DNA of 64,000 nt from Enterococcus rivorum (GTDB taxonomy: Bacteria; Bacillota; Bacilli; Lactobacillales; Enterococcaceae). Within the stretch, counting starts at the first letter, position 1. The number at the start of each line of letters is the position of its first letter. Under the pieces are notes generated by a model that saw only the letters and a list, made by a program, of their open reading frames with translations, did not search any database and was not told where the DNA came from. The stretch spans positions 28,607 to 92,606 of the forward strand of contig NZ_MIEK01000004.1 of the NCBI RefSeq assembly GCF_001742285.1. The letters run 5' to 3'. The position numbers and the translations under genes are program-made. This document shows, one piece after another, positions 1 to 10,100 of this stretch.

Positions 1-777
1 TCTATTCAATTTGATAATCACCATGGAGGTATTACTATTTTCAACAATAACGATACAAAAAATTTGCTAGACGAAGCCTGCATTTATTTTTTACTGAAAA
101 ACAACACGATTATTGACATTGGAAAAACTGGCCTTACTGCGCTGTTTGAAGATAGTGATTTTCAGAAAATAATCGTCATCACTCCTCCGTGGGATATCGA
201 ATTAGACTATCTTGAAATTCTTTTCATAGAAGAAGCAGAAAAAAACGGACTTAGCTTGAAAAATATCCAACAAGAAAATCGAAACATTCCTGCAAATAGC
301 CTTAAAAATGTCACCAAATATAAAGAGCTTTTACTCCTTGTATTAGAAACATTTGGCTATCACTTCTTTCAAAAACAGGAGCCAACTGCTCCACCAGCAG
401 CAAAACCTAAACACGCCAAGGCTAGACACAAATGGAGTAAAGAAATCAGTCAAATTGAATTTTTTATTGATTCAAGAGAAAGCAAAGCCACTGTTTTATG
501 GCACAAAAGAAACGAAATGCTCTTAAAGGCTGGCGCAACCATGATGAAAGAACCACCCCTAAATAAAGATGGCTCGTTAGGTTTTTCAGCACGTTTTGGC
601 GAAAAAATCAGAGAAGACCACAAAGATAAAATTAAGAACTTTGTTACCACAGAAGATTTGATTTTAAAAAGTGTCAATGAGGTTGGTTTATTCTTGTATT
701 TCGGCGGGACAAATAGTTGGTTAGAATTAAAAGATGCGGATGGAAAATCAATTGACGCTTGGACGATTGTTGAATAA
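1..777 (+). CDS. Partial hypothetical protein, 3' part (DUF4357-like C-terminus?)
   Basis: The reading frame is open from base 1 to the TAA at 775-777, so the gene begins left of the window and only its last 258 codons are seen. A start at the internal TTG at 64 is not needed. The C-terminal ~110 residues, after a basic linker (PKHAKARHKWSKE), contain EFFIDSRESKATVLW and end in WLELKDADGKSIDAWTIVE. This loosely recalls the small C-terminal DUF4357 module found on nuclease or restriction-type proteins, but the match is from memory and weak. No catalytic motif is visible. A strong hairpin terminator follows directly, so the gene ends its own transcription unit. Confidence 0.6.
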   Translation, partial: SIQFDNHHGGITIFNNNDTKNLLDEACIYFLLKNNTIIDIGKTGLTALFEDSDFQKIIVITPPWDIELDYLEILFIEEAEKNGLSLKNIQQENRNIPANSLKNVTKYKELLLLVLETFGYHFFQKQEPTAPPAAKPKHAKARHKWSKEISQIEFFIDSRESKATVLWHKRNEMLLKAGATMMKEPPLNKDGSLGFSARFGEKIREDHKDKIKNFVTTEDLILKSVNEVGLFLYFGGTNSWLELKDADGKSIDAWTIVE

Positions 778-782
778 CAACT

Positions 783-824
783 AAAATAGACAGGGCGCTG
801 ACTGAGCCGCCTCCTGTCTATTTT
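783..824. terminator. Bidirectional intrinsic terminator
   Basis: A perfect 12-bp inverted repeat (AAAATAGACAGG / CCTGTCTATTTT) with an 18-nt loop and T/A runs on both sides. It lies between the convergent partial gene (+) and the LRR surface protein gene (-) and can end both transcripts. Confidence 0.85.
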
Positions 825-846
825 TCTGAGATTAAGGAATTTTAAT

Positions 847-2835
847 TCATATTTTCCGTTTTTTTCTAATCAATAACAGGCTAACACCTAATAAAACTAA
901 TAGTGGTAATGTGATCGAAAAAGAATTACTTTCCCCTGTATTTGGCAGAGTTCTCTTAGAGGCCACTTCATTCTTGTTTTCCCCAGATATTGGTTTCGCA
1001 TTCTCTTCTAATTTTGAAGACACACTACTAGTTGAAGCTGAGTTTGAAGCTGTAGCAGTAGTTTCTCCCTGTAATTCTTTAGCATCTGATGCTATTTTCG
1101 TTGCTACTTTTTCTTTCCCTAGAATATCAGTATCATTTTTTGATTCAGATTTTGATTCAGATTTTTTATTTAAATCAGAAGGGTTTTCGCTAGTTGATTT
1201 CCATTGAGCATACAACGTTATATTTTCTGCCGGCATTACATTTTTTTCAAAATCCCACATTGTTCCACCACCGTCTTCTGCTGTGTTCCACCCTAAGAAA
1301 GTGTACCCTGCTCTTGTCGGTTCTTCTACTGACACGTTTAACTCTCCTTCAACCACTGCTTGTGTCGATGGTACTGTGCCTGTTGCACCATTCAAATTAA
1401 AGACTGTATCATAATAAGTTGCATTAAAATTTAATTGTAGCTGTTCAGCTGTCATAGCGTGGTCACTGTTGTCAGGAAAAATGCCCGCTCCTGTTGCTCT
1501 TACTTTTGCAAATATAGTGCCATTTTTTTGAATGATACCATTTTTAATGTAGTCACTTAAAATAATTGAAGCACCGTTCTCATCTACATAACCTGTTAAA
1601 ACTAGCTGTTGATCTGAAGAAACTGTACTGTCATCACTTAACTGAACAGTATCAAACAAATTTATTCCATTTAAATCAGTTCCATTCGCTATAGTGTATG
1701 GCACTATACCTTTTTTCAAAACTAGCTGTCGCTGTGTCTGATAATTGACAGTTCCATTCATCCCTAAAGACTTTAGAGTCGTATCATAACCAGTGGGTAA
1801 TAAATTTCTGTTTAGCATTAAGCTACTCAAAGATCTAAGCTCATTGAACCCTGTCGGTAAACTGGTTAATTGATTACCAGCTATAGACAAAAATTCTAAA
1901 TTAGTCAATCCACCAAAACCATCAGGCAAACTTACTAGTCTATTATTACCTAAGTCTAACAATACCAATTGGGTCAAGTTAGAAAAGTTTTCTGGTAAAG
2001 TGGTTAATATATTATTTGAGACATCCATCTCTTCTAAATTAACCAATCCACCAATACTGTTAGGTAACGTTGAAATTTGATTGTTAAATAGATAAAAATA
2101 TTGTAAATTAGTTAACTGCCCAATATTCTCTGGCAAACCAGTCAATTGATTGTACTCTAAATCCAACTGATTTAAGCTAATTAAATTAGGAAAACTATCG
2201 GGTAATCCTGTTAATTGGTTACTAGATACACTTAACTGTTCCAAATTGACTAAGCTTCCAATAGTAGAAGGCAAGTTAGTCAATTGATTATTATCAAGAT
2301 AAAGTGCTTGTAAGCCGACTAAACTAGAGATACTCTCGGGCAAACTGGTCAGCTGGTTGTTTCTCACATTTAGAGTTTCTAAATTTGTAAAGAGCTCAAT
2401 TCCTGTTAAGTCTTGGAGGTTCTTTGAACTTAAATTCAACGTTGTGGTTGAGTTAACCATCGCTTGAGTTAAGACTGCATGAACCTCACCTCCAGCAAGT
2501 ATTGCAGCAATCGCTTGAGCCAACTTAGGATCCGTAAAGGATTCCGCTATTGTTTGCCCTACAGAAGCAGATTTGAATGCTTGAAATTCCATTTCAGGCA
2601 CTTCATTGTTAGTTACATCAGCGCTTTTGCTATCCACAGGTTCTTCAGTTTTAGATTGCGGAAGTTCGCCTTCGTCTAATTTCTCGGTAGAATCAGAGCT
2701 TTCTACAGTATCTACTGTTGTTCCGCTCTCAACAGACTCACTTCCAAAATCAGCACTAGCCAATGAAATACTAGGTTGTCCAACCAATAAAAAAGCTACC
2801 CCTAAGATTAAGCCTATTTTTGTTTTTGTCAACAT
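847..2835 (-). CDS. LPXTG-anchored leucine-rich repeat surface protein
   Basis: 662 residues with the plan of an internalin-like cell-wall protein. A signal peptide (1-27) is followed by an acidic Ser/Thr-rich spacer (about 28-85). About nine 23-residue leucine-rich repeats (132-345; pattern LxxLxLxxNQLTxLPxxI) come next. A Listeria-Bacteroides/InlB B-type repeat follows (about 480-550; GYTFLGWNTAEDGG...YAQW), then a low-complexity stalk. The C-terminus is a sorting signal, LPNTG at 630-634 plus a hydrophobic helix and RKKRK tail. LRRs of this kind usually bind host or cell-surface ligands; the ligand is unknown. It is transcribed in the same direction as the pilus operon but separated by 623 bp, so it is probably independent. 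It shares the downstream hairpin at 783-824. Confidence 0.9.
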   Translation of the reverse strand: MLTKTKIGLILGVAFLLVGQPSISLASADFGSESVESGTTVDTVESSDSTEKLDEGELPQSKTEEPVDSKSADVTNNEVPEMEFQAFKSASVGQTIAESFTDPKLAQAIAAILAGGEVHAVLTQAMVNSTTTLNLSSKNLQDLTGIELFTNLETLNVRNNQLTSLPESISSLVGLQALYLDNNQLTNLPSTIGSLVNLEQLSVSSNQLTGLPDSFPNLISLNQLDLEYNQLTGLPENIGQLTNLQYFYLFNNQISTLPNSIGGLVNLEEMDVSNNILTTLPENFSNLTQLVLLDLGNNRLVSLPDGFGGLTNLEFLSIAGNQLTSLPTGFNELRSLSSLMLNRNLLPTGYDTTLKSLGMNGTVNYQTQRQLVLKKGIVPYTIANGTDLNGINLFDTVQLSDDSTVSSDQQLVLTGYVDENGASIILSDYIKNGIIQKNGTIFAKVRATGAGIFPDNSDHAMTAEQLQLNFNATYYDTVFNLNGATGTVPSTQAVVEGELNVSVEEPTRAGYTFLGWNTAEDGGGTMWDFEKNVMPAENITLYAQWKSTSENPSDLNKKSESKSESKNDTDILGKEKVATKIASDAKELQGETTATASNSASTSSVSSKLEENAKPISGENKNEVASKRTLPNTGESNSFSITLPLLVLLGVSLLLIRKKRKI

Positions 2836-3458
2836 ATCTCTCCATTCTAATTTTGATAGTTTGTCTGTCTTATTCTGACCACTTTTTTTAAATGGCTAGA
2901 AAATCACTACGCCTGATTTCTTGTAAGTTCCACAGTAACTATTCTTTAAATCAACTTGTTCTTTATTCTTTGTTTCGCAGTCCTGTTAGCTATCCTTGAC
3001 TGTAAAGTAATTATAAACAATTCCGTATATTCTCTCAATTTAGTTATTTCTTAGGGTTAGGTAATTTCTAAAACGCATAGATCCTTTGATTCCATCGATT
3101 CCCCTCTAATATGGTTCTTTTTTTTTATTATTTTTGAAGCTTTTCCTCAACTTTGCAACTATTTTCTTTTATAAAATTAGTAGCAATGAAACAAATTCTA
3201 AAAAAATTCACATCTTTTTTTAGATACTAACAAATCCGATGTTAGTAAGGACTTTCTTTGTTTTCTCACATTTCATTCTATTAATAGATCAATACGTGCT
3301 AATGAATCATCATTTTTTACACTCTATATTTATTCTTATTTAACAACTAGAAGCCAATTCCTATTCTTACTTGTTAGAAGTTGAATTAGCGTTAATAGCT
3401 GTGAATCGCCAATAGAAACGTTGCAGTCTACCACTTCATTTATCTAGCTTCTTAGAAC
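2836..3458. other. Gene-free spacer between LRR gene and pilus operon
   Basis: No open frame with coding character was seen. The region is very AT-rich and should hold the promoter of the LRR gene near its left end. A 7-bp inverted repeat (ACTAACA/TGTTAGT, 3226-3246) lacks a T-run on the minus strand, so no terminator for the pilus operon could be assigned. Confidence 0.5.
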
Positions 3459-4229
3459 CTATTTAATCGCTACTCGCTTTTTTATTTTTCTATTTACTAT
3501 ATAGTAGAGCAACCCACTCAATACTAATAATACAACTCCTATCAAAAATAGCTTAGATTGAAACATTTCCCCTGTACTTGGCAAGAATCTAGGTTTTTTT
3601 TCGTCTATCGGAACTACATTTTTTTTAGGTTCTAAAGGCTCTTTCGGCGTTTCTTCAATTCTGCTTTTTGGATAAATATGAACTGTCGACATTAGTTCTC
3701 CATGTTGATTATAAACAGGTGTCACTAATACTATTGGGTCCGATTTTAATGCTACTTTATCAGTCGTTGCTGTTTCAATAATCAAAAAAGCCTGTTTCTT
3801 ATTAACCAGTGTCGGCAATGCTACTCTCGCAATACCATCCTCTCCATCAACAGTATCTGTGACGATTGAACGAATTGGTACTAAAGTATTCAGCGAATAT
3901 TTTTTTCTTATCAGCTGAAGCTGAGCTTGCTCTATGGTCATACCTTCTTTTATCAAAGAATCTAGCTGTTCTGTTAATTCATATACAGAAAAAGTGACTC
4001 CATTTAAACCACTTAGTTCTTTCAGCTTCATACTATCAATTTCTTTCCCGTCATTTTGAATGACTACTTGATCTGATTTGACTACCAATCGATGGATAAC
4101 AATTCCTAAAGTTGAATCCCCTGAACTAGTTTCTGCTACAACACTTGACTTCACAAAGAAAATGGCACTTAGAATGGTAAAGAATAGAGCGACCAGGAGC
4201 TTATTTTTGTTTTTCACGCTTTTTACCAC
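3459..4229 (-). CDS. Minor/base pilin, LPXTG-anchored
   Basis: 256 residues. An N-terminal hydrophobic signal is followed by a pilin-type N-terminal domain (GIVIHRLVV...), a YPK tripeptide (VHIYPKS, about residue 186), a proline/lysine-rich stalk, and the sorting signal LPSTG (216-220) with a transmembrane helix and basic tail. In sortase pili the short LPXTG pilin is normally the wall-anchored base subunit. It is the last gene of the pilus operon and overlaps the sortase gene by 29 bp. The start is GTG; a second GTG at 4217 has a better spaced AGGTGG Shine-Dalgarno, so the true start may be four codons later. Function is inferred from architecture and context. Confidence 0.85.
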   Translation of the reverse strand: MVKSVKNKNKLLVALFFTILSAIFFVKSSVVAETSSGDSTLGIVIHRLVVKSDQVVIQNDGKEIDSMKLKELSGLNGVTFSVYELTEQLDSLIKEGMTIEQAQLQLIRKKYSLNTLVPIRSIVTDTVDGEDGIARVALPTLVNKKQAFLIIETATTDKVALKSDPIVLVTPVYNQHGELMSTVHIYPKSRIEETPKEPLEPKKNVVPIDEKKPRFLPSTGEMFQSKLFLIGVVLLVLSGLLYYIVNRKIKKRVAIK

Positions 4230-5160
4230 CTGCCTTTCGTTTTCTCTTTTTTTGCATCTGCTTTTGTCTTCGTCTCTCTTTTTCCTTTTGTTTGTCTCTT
4301 CTCTTTTTTATTATTAGCACGAGAATAATTAAGAGAGCGGTAATCGCTAGGCCAATCAATAACATGGTTTTCATGGTCCAATAATTGGTTGGGTCTTTTT
4401 TTTCTGGTACATAAGGAATTCGATGGCCCCTAACCAATAAACGGTGACTATTGATGCCTAAAGGAGTACAGGTTACTAGTGTTATGTAGTCTTCATTTGG
4501 TACTCGATCAAAATAAGTTAAGTTATCTGGTGTGACTGTTTCTATTTTATCTACCTCATAAGCATGTACTTCATCTAAAATAGTCACATAAAAATGCTCT
4601 TTCATTTTTAGATTAGGAAGATCCGTAAACATTTGGCCTATAGATAACCCTCTATGTCCTGTTAAAACCGAATGATTTCCTACTCCACCTGTAGGTAAAG
4701 AGGTTCCTTCTAATACACCAATTCCTTCTTCTAAAGCTAAATCACTGGAACTGGGATAGACTTGAACCTTTAAATTTATTTTAGGTATTTCCAATACAGC
4801 AGCTGGTTCTGGTAAAGATTGCTCTTTTAAATCCAATGTGTTGCTTCCCTTTTTTCCTTCGATTTTTTCAAAAGGATCTTTTAATGGTGCATTTCCTTTT
4901 TGTTGCTCATTATTTTGTTCCTCATATTCTTTTAACTTTTGCTTTTTTTCTTCTTCACTCAACTTTCCTGTTCGACTCTCATATTTTTGAATCGCCATTG
5001 TTTGAGAGTGCTTCAACTGATAGTCAGAAAATAGAGGATACAGTAACAAACCAATACCAGCAATGGTAACAACCAAAAAGAACAAATCAATGAGACGGTT
5101 GCTTTTCCTTCTTTTTCTAGGTTTATTCTTTTTTTGTTTCACGTTATTGGTACTTGTCAT
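4201..5160 (-). CDS. Class C (pilus) sortase
   Basis: 319-residue transpeptidase that polymerises pilins by joining a sorting-signal threonine to the pilin-motif lysine of the next subunit. The sequence shows an N-terminal membrane helix (24-45), a lid motif DPF (95-97) typical of pilus sortases, catalytic His169 (LTGHRGL), Cys231 (TLVTC) and Arg240, and a second C-terminal transmembrane helix (about 262-285) with a strongly basic tail. It lies between the major pilin and the base pilin in one minus-strand operon. Its nearby substrates carry IPQTG, MPITG and LPSTG signals. No housekeeping sortase A is in the window. Confidence 0.95.
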   Translation of the reverse strand: MTSTNNVKQKKNKPRKRRKSNRLIDLFFLVVTIAGIGLLLYPLFSDYQLKHSQTMAIQKYESRTGKLSEEEKKQKLKEYEEQNNEQQKGNAPLKDPFEKIEGKKGSNTLDLKEQSLPEPAAVLEIPKINLKVQVYPSSSDLALEEGIGVLEGTSLPTGGVGNHSVLTGHRGLSIGQMFTDLPNLKMKEHFYVTILDEVHAYEVDKIETVTPDNLTYFDRVPNEDYITLVTCTPLGINSHRLLVRGHRIPYVPEKKDPTNYWTMKTMLLIGLAITALLIILVLIIKKRRDKQKEKERRRQKQMQKKRKRKAGGKKREKQK

Positions 5161-5278
5161 ATATCCTGTCCTTTCTAACTCTACTAAAATCTCTTCACTT
5201 AGAATCGAGGGATTGCCTTAAAGGGTTAAAAGCTCCCCCCCTCTTCAATTTGATTTATGTTCTGTTTTTATCTTTTTA

Positions 5279-7195
5279 TTAAGCCGTTTGACGTTTTTTG
5301 TAGTAAACACCTGCTACTGAAACTAAGGCTACACCGGCAACTAAAGTAATAATTAATTGGGTAGATCCTGTAATTGGCATTGTTGGACGTTTGCTATTTT
5401 CAACGGCTAGCTGTGTTGTATACGTTTTGTCTTTGATTTCAAAATCAACCGTATTGGTTAATAATTGGTAGCCGTCTGGTGCTTGAATTTCTTTTAACGA
5501 GTACTTACCATACGATAAACCTGCGATTTCAAAAGCACCAGAAGCATTTGAAGTGAAGACTCCACCACCTGTAGTGGGTTGTGTATTCGACCATTTCGCA
5601 TCTTTCACACCATCGGTATTGGCATCCGCCCAACCATCAAAATACTGTCCTTTTTCATTCATAATCACGAATTTCGCATTTTGTAGTTTCGCTTTCGTTG
5701 ATGCATCTTCTTTCACAAATTTCGCTCCACCAGTATAAACAGGGACTTTACCTTTGATATGATCATTTACTCCTTTTGCACCCGGGGTATTATTCCAAGC
5801 CAAATCAAAGCTATTTTCAATCGGTCCATCAATTACAGCAGACTCATTTAAAATCATTTGATAGCTAATCGTCAAGTTTTCTCCTTTCGCTGCGGCAACA
5901 GTGGGGCTAACAGTCCCCCCTACGATAAAGTTAATACTAAAGCCTTTTGCAACGGCAGAATACGTATAATCTGTTCCAAGTTTCAAGACTGTTCCATCTT
6001 TTGTTGTTATTTTGATATCTGTGTCTTTGCCGAAGTAAGACAAGCCAGTACCAGCCGTATCAGTATAGTTAAAGACTGTATAAGGAGTTGATTCAAAAAG
6101 CGAACCATTAGGTTGTAGTGTTGATGAACCCATAATATCTTTCGGTACTCGGATGGTGTTTTGATAAGCCACTGCATCTCCTATTGCAAAAGTCGAGTTG
6201 TTCGTTTTAGGTGCAGTCCCATTCGTCACTTCTTTCTTACTGGTTGGCTTCAAGAAGTTAATAAAGTCAATATGCAAATCTTCTGCTGTCGTTGTATTTT
6301 CCGTAATTTTGAAGGTTAATCTATTTTCAGCATCATTTAAAGCCGATCCACTAATGGCATGTTCCCCTGGTGCTTTGGTTTCCACAAAATAGTAATCTCC
6401 TAATGTTAAGCCAGAAACTTTAATAGATCCTTTTGAATCGGTGGTTAAACTAGTCGAATTAACTTTTGTACCCTTTCCCGGCGTCCCTTTGTAAACATCA
6501 AATTCTGCACCCGCTAGTTGTTTCCCCACGCCAATTTCTTCACTGTATTTCAACAATTCAAAGGACAATTCTTTTACTTCATTTTTCGGATAGACATTGA
6601 TGGTACTTAAGAAGCCATCGCCAGCGACATTAGTCATTGGCAAGCTAATAACTAGCGGTTTCGCCAATTGACCAACTAGACCTTTGGCACTTTTCGTTTC
6701 AAAAATAGCGTAGGTATGGCCAGTACCATCTGCTTCTTTTGCAGCTAAACTTGCAAAGGAAATTTCTCCGTTGGCATCCACGGATTTCACTGTTGCCGTT
6801 GTTCCTACTTTTTTATTAGTGGTAATGAAGTTATTATATTGTGTTTGGGCAAGACCATTCACGGTTGTTTGGATATCTCCAATCGCTCTTGTTTTTGCAT
6901 AGTCGGTGATATCTACGACAGTAAATTGAACATCTCCGTATTTAGCAGAGTCAAAAGGTTTCACGCCTGCGGGTAACGTTAAAGCTTCCCCTGTATTGGT
7001 AATAGAAGGTGTTGTGCCTGTATACATTAATTTATGAATCACGATTGTTTGAGCAGATGGAGCAGTCGCTTCCGCAGCATAGGCTGTTGTAAAATCAGAA
7101 TGGAAGCCAACTGGTAAAATTGCGGCTGGTGCTAAAATGACTGTTACGGCTAAAGCAGCTAACATTTTTTTGTACGTTGATGGTTGAGTTTTCAT
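5279..7195 (-). CDS. Major pilin (sortase-assembled fimbrial shaft protein)
   Basis: 638 residues: signal peptide (1-41), a pilin N-terminal domain with the YPKNEV pilin motif (202-207; Lys204 is the likely polymerisation lysine), a middle isopeptide-forming fimbrial domain, and two SpaA/Cna_B-like domains. The latter show E-box-like sequences (YYFVETKAPG and YSLKEIQAPDGYQ) that normally support internal isopeptide bonds. The sorting signal is MPITG (606-610), not LPXTG, followed by a membrane helix and KKRQ tail. It is 3 bp downstream of the tip gene and upstream of the sortase, so it is co-transcribed with both. It most resembles EbpC/BcpA-type shaft pilins in design. Confidence 0.93.
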   Translation of the reverse strand: MKTQPSTYKKMLAALAVTVILAPAAILPVGFHSDFTTAYAAEATAPSAQTIVIHKLMYTGTTPSITNTGEALTLPAGVKPFDSAKYGDVQFTVVDITDYAKTRAIGDIQTTVNGLAQTQYNNFITTNKKVGTTATVKSVDANGEISFASLAAKEADGTGHTYAIFETKSAKGLVGQLAKPLVISLPMTNVAGDGFLSTINVYPKNEVKELSFELLKYSEEIGVGKQLAGAEFDVYKGTPGKGTKVNSTSLTTDSKGSIKVSGLTLGDYYFVETKAPGEHAISGSALNDAENRLTFKITENTTTAEDLHIDFINFLKPTSKKEVTNGTAPKTNNSTFAIGDAVAYQNTIRVPKDIMGSSTLQPNGSLFESTPYTVFNYTDTAGTGLSYFGKDTDIKITTKDGTVLKLGTDYTYSAVAKGFSINFIVGGTVSPTVAAAKGENLTISYQMILNESAVIDGPIENSFDLAWNNTPGAKGVNDHIKGKVPVYTGGAKFVKEDASTKAKLQNAKFVIMNEKGQYFDGWADANTDGVKDAKWSNTQPTTGGGVFTSNASGAFEIAGLSYGKYSLKEIQAPDGYQLLTNTVDFEIKDKTYTTQLAVENSKRPTMPITGSTQLIITLVAGVALVSVAGVYYKKRQTA

Positions 7196-7198
7196 AGA

Positions 7199-10100
7199 TT
7201 AATTCCCTCTTCTTTTCTGTTTTATAGTTTTTTGATTTTTTTGTTGCTTTATATAACGCATAACCCCAGTACCAACCAAGCCTGTTCCAATTATAAGGAA
7301 AAGAACCAAACTAATACTTCCAGTTTGCGGTATAGCTATTTTTTTGATGTTACCAATTTGAATTGTAGCGGGACTTGTATCCAATGAAGCCGTCACTGCA
7401 ATATTTTTTGTGGGTAGTTGATACCCTGTTGGTGCTTTGATTTCTTTCAAATAATATTTTTTACCATTTGTACCATCCAAATTGAGTTTTTCGAATTGGG
7501 CAATCCCTTGTGAATTGGTCGTCACTTCATAATTTTTTAAGCTAGTAGAATAAGCGAGATCCCCTGGATAAACCAAACTACCGTTTGAACCAATCTTGAT
7601 GTAATTTCCGCTATTTAGCTGATCTTCTGTGGCGCCAATAACAAAAGTAGCGCCTGATAATCTAGTGGCAACATTCGCTGCATCCACTTTTTGAATACTC
7701 ACTTTTCCTAAGCCATTCATCACGACTCCGACACGCTCTGGTTCAACAATTTGCATCGTATTGGCTCCATATGCAAAGGAGTTCCAAGCCGCTCGACTCG
7801 TCTCTTCTTTGGCTGGATCTAGAATACTTCTATCGATAATACTCACTTCATCTGGTGCTTTCATCGAAAAGTTCAAGGTAATCCCTTGCCCTTTGACCCA
7901 GCTCACACCACTATTCAATTCAATTTTGAAACTATGAATCGTGGCCCAGTTGGTCACATTGGACGCCGCCAGCCAAGTAGGCGTTGTGGCACTACTAGGA
8001 TTGGTTAATTTCTGAGTCGTACCTGGATAGATGACATTTTTCACTAAGTCGTCTCGCTTTGGATTGACTGCTGTACTGTAAGAAACAGTCACTTTGTTCA
8101 CCCAATCCGATGGAACCGTAATCGGTCCGGTCATGGATGGCGTAAACAGACTGCCTCGTTGGGCCCCATCTGTAATTCCTAAATCTCCTACTGATGGGAG
8201 AATATCCATTAAAACAAATTTTGTCAGTGGTTCATTATTGGTATTGGATATTTTTAATTGGTAGTCGATTTTCCCTCCAGGGATGGTATGTCCTAGCCTA
8301 CTGTAAGTGCTGTCTCGTTCTCCTTTAATTAATTTTTCAGTTTGAACATTCATTTCTCGAAGCATTACATAGCTATTACCCGATTTTACCCGATTTTGCG
8401 TTTTATTAGCATCGCCATTCAAGTCATCAGAATCTACTTCTAAAATTGAATTTGTCAAACTGTTTCCTGTAGCCGTTGGTACAGTGAATTTACTATTACC
8501 TGAAAAGCCGTAAACAATTGGAAGTAGTGGCGAAGGTGCAGTAGCCGCAACATCAACATCTAACCAAGCGCCTACAGACTGCCCAGGCAAAAGATCTGGG
8601 TCATTCCATTTAACTCTGACGAGTTGCCTGTTGGTATTATTATAATTCGAAGTAACATTTGTATAGCTCCCGCCTCGGGCATCTGCCCTTAGAGAAGTTC
8701 TAAGCCCTGTTGCATCCATGTAATCTGGCATTGGATTCGACTTAAGTTTCACCCCTTCTGGTAGAAGGATTGCTGCATTAATGGGTTTATTCACTCTTAT
8801 TTGAGAGCTAACCTCATTTTTCAAGCTGATAAAAATTTTATTATCGCCTGTTTCAACCACATTTTCCTTATTAACCATTGTGACTGCTGTAGAAACAACT
8901 GGTATCGAGGTACTCGCTTTAACAACATTTGCTGATCTTGGTCCAATCGCAGTAGCTGGATCATCATTGGTTGGATACCGATAAAATGGCGTTGCGGCTC
9001 CAATAACCTGTCCCTCATAAGAAAGATTATTGGTTATCCGACCTACGTATCCTTCTTTTACTCTATACATTACGCCCATAGTATCCGAGGCAAATCCCCC
9101 TTGGATAGCACTTCCATCCCTATTTTCGTATACTACTTGATATGAAAGAACACGGTCTGAATCAACTAATTTGAGATCACTTCTTTTAAGTTGCATTAAT
9201 GGTACCGTTGCTAATTTTTCAGAATCCACTTCAGTTGTCTTGTAATTCCCTACCGTATTTACCTCAAACTTAAACGTAACACGAGGTATTTGATTTAATT
9301 CACTATATGGAACATCTCTTCTTGCATAATTCTTGGGTCTTGAAAATGCAATCGACTCAAAAATTAGATTAGGATCGATTTTTTCAATGATTGAGACATA
9401 CTTATATCCTTTTGTATAAACTTCCTGATTGTTCCAGTTGTATGGAATTGTTTTTGCTTTATTCCCATAAACCGTTTCTTGATACGGGGATATTATATAA
9501 GTATGAGCAAATCCTAAAGTAGCTATATCGGTTACAGTAGGCACAGGATTCGCTGGTCCAGCAGACCCCGCCCCGTCTAACGGTCCAGAATAGGTGGGAT
9601 AGTACCATGTTCCTTCTGGTGGCGTCAAAGTTGTTCCTCCTGTCGCTATCCCAATACTCGCTTGATTTGATTTCATTTCAGTTGTCTTATCTCCAAAGTC
9701 AATCACTTTTACACTAGCGTCATTAGTTAACGTCTTGGTAACATTTATAAGAGTTGACGCCCTCGTTCTCACGAGAAATTCAGTGCTCCATAAATCTGCT
9801 GAATTAGTTAAAGCTTGCTGCTGATTAGCTAGTGTCGGTGCATCGAAACTCCACGTAACTGTTTGTCCACTTCTCGTTGGCGGTACGCTACTTGTTGTTG
9901 ATGAATAAGCCAAGTCTGAAATCAACGTATCTGTTATGACAATCTTCTGATTGTTTTTCAAAAATAGTAATCCAGATGCTTTAGAGGATGCTGTTGCTTT
10001 TATCCGCCAGATAATTGTGTCTCCTGGTTTTGGTCCTTCCGAAGTTGTTTTCCCTTCAACACCTACATAGGATTTTGTAATCGAAAAAGGTAAACTGGCA

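Noticed and set aside
1194..1400. Open frames opposite the LRR, pilin, transporter and iol genes
   Set aside because: They are shadows of strongly supported genes, without ribosome sites or recognisable protein features.
3226..3246. Inverted repeat ACTAACA/TGTTAGT as a terminator for the pilus operon
   Set aside because: On the minus strand it is followed by an A-run, not a T-run, and it is over 200 bp from the last gene.
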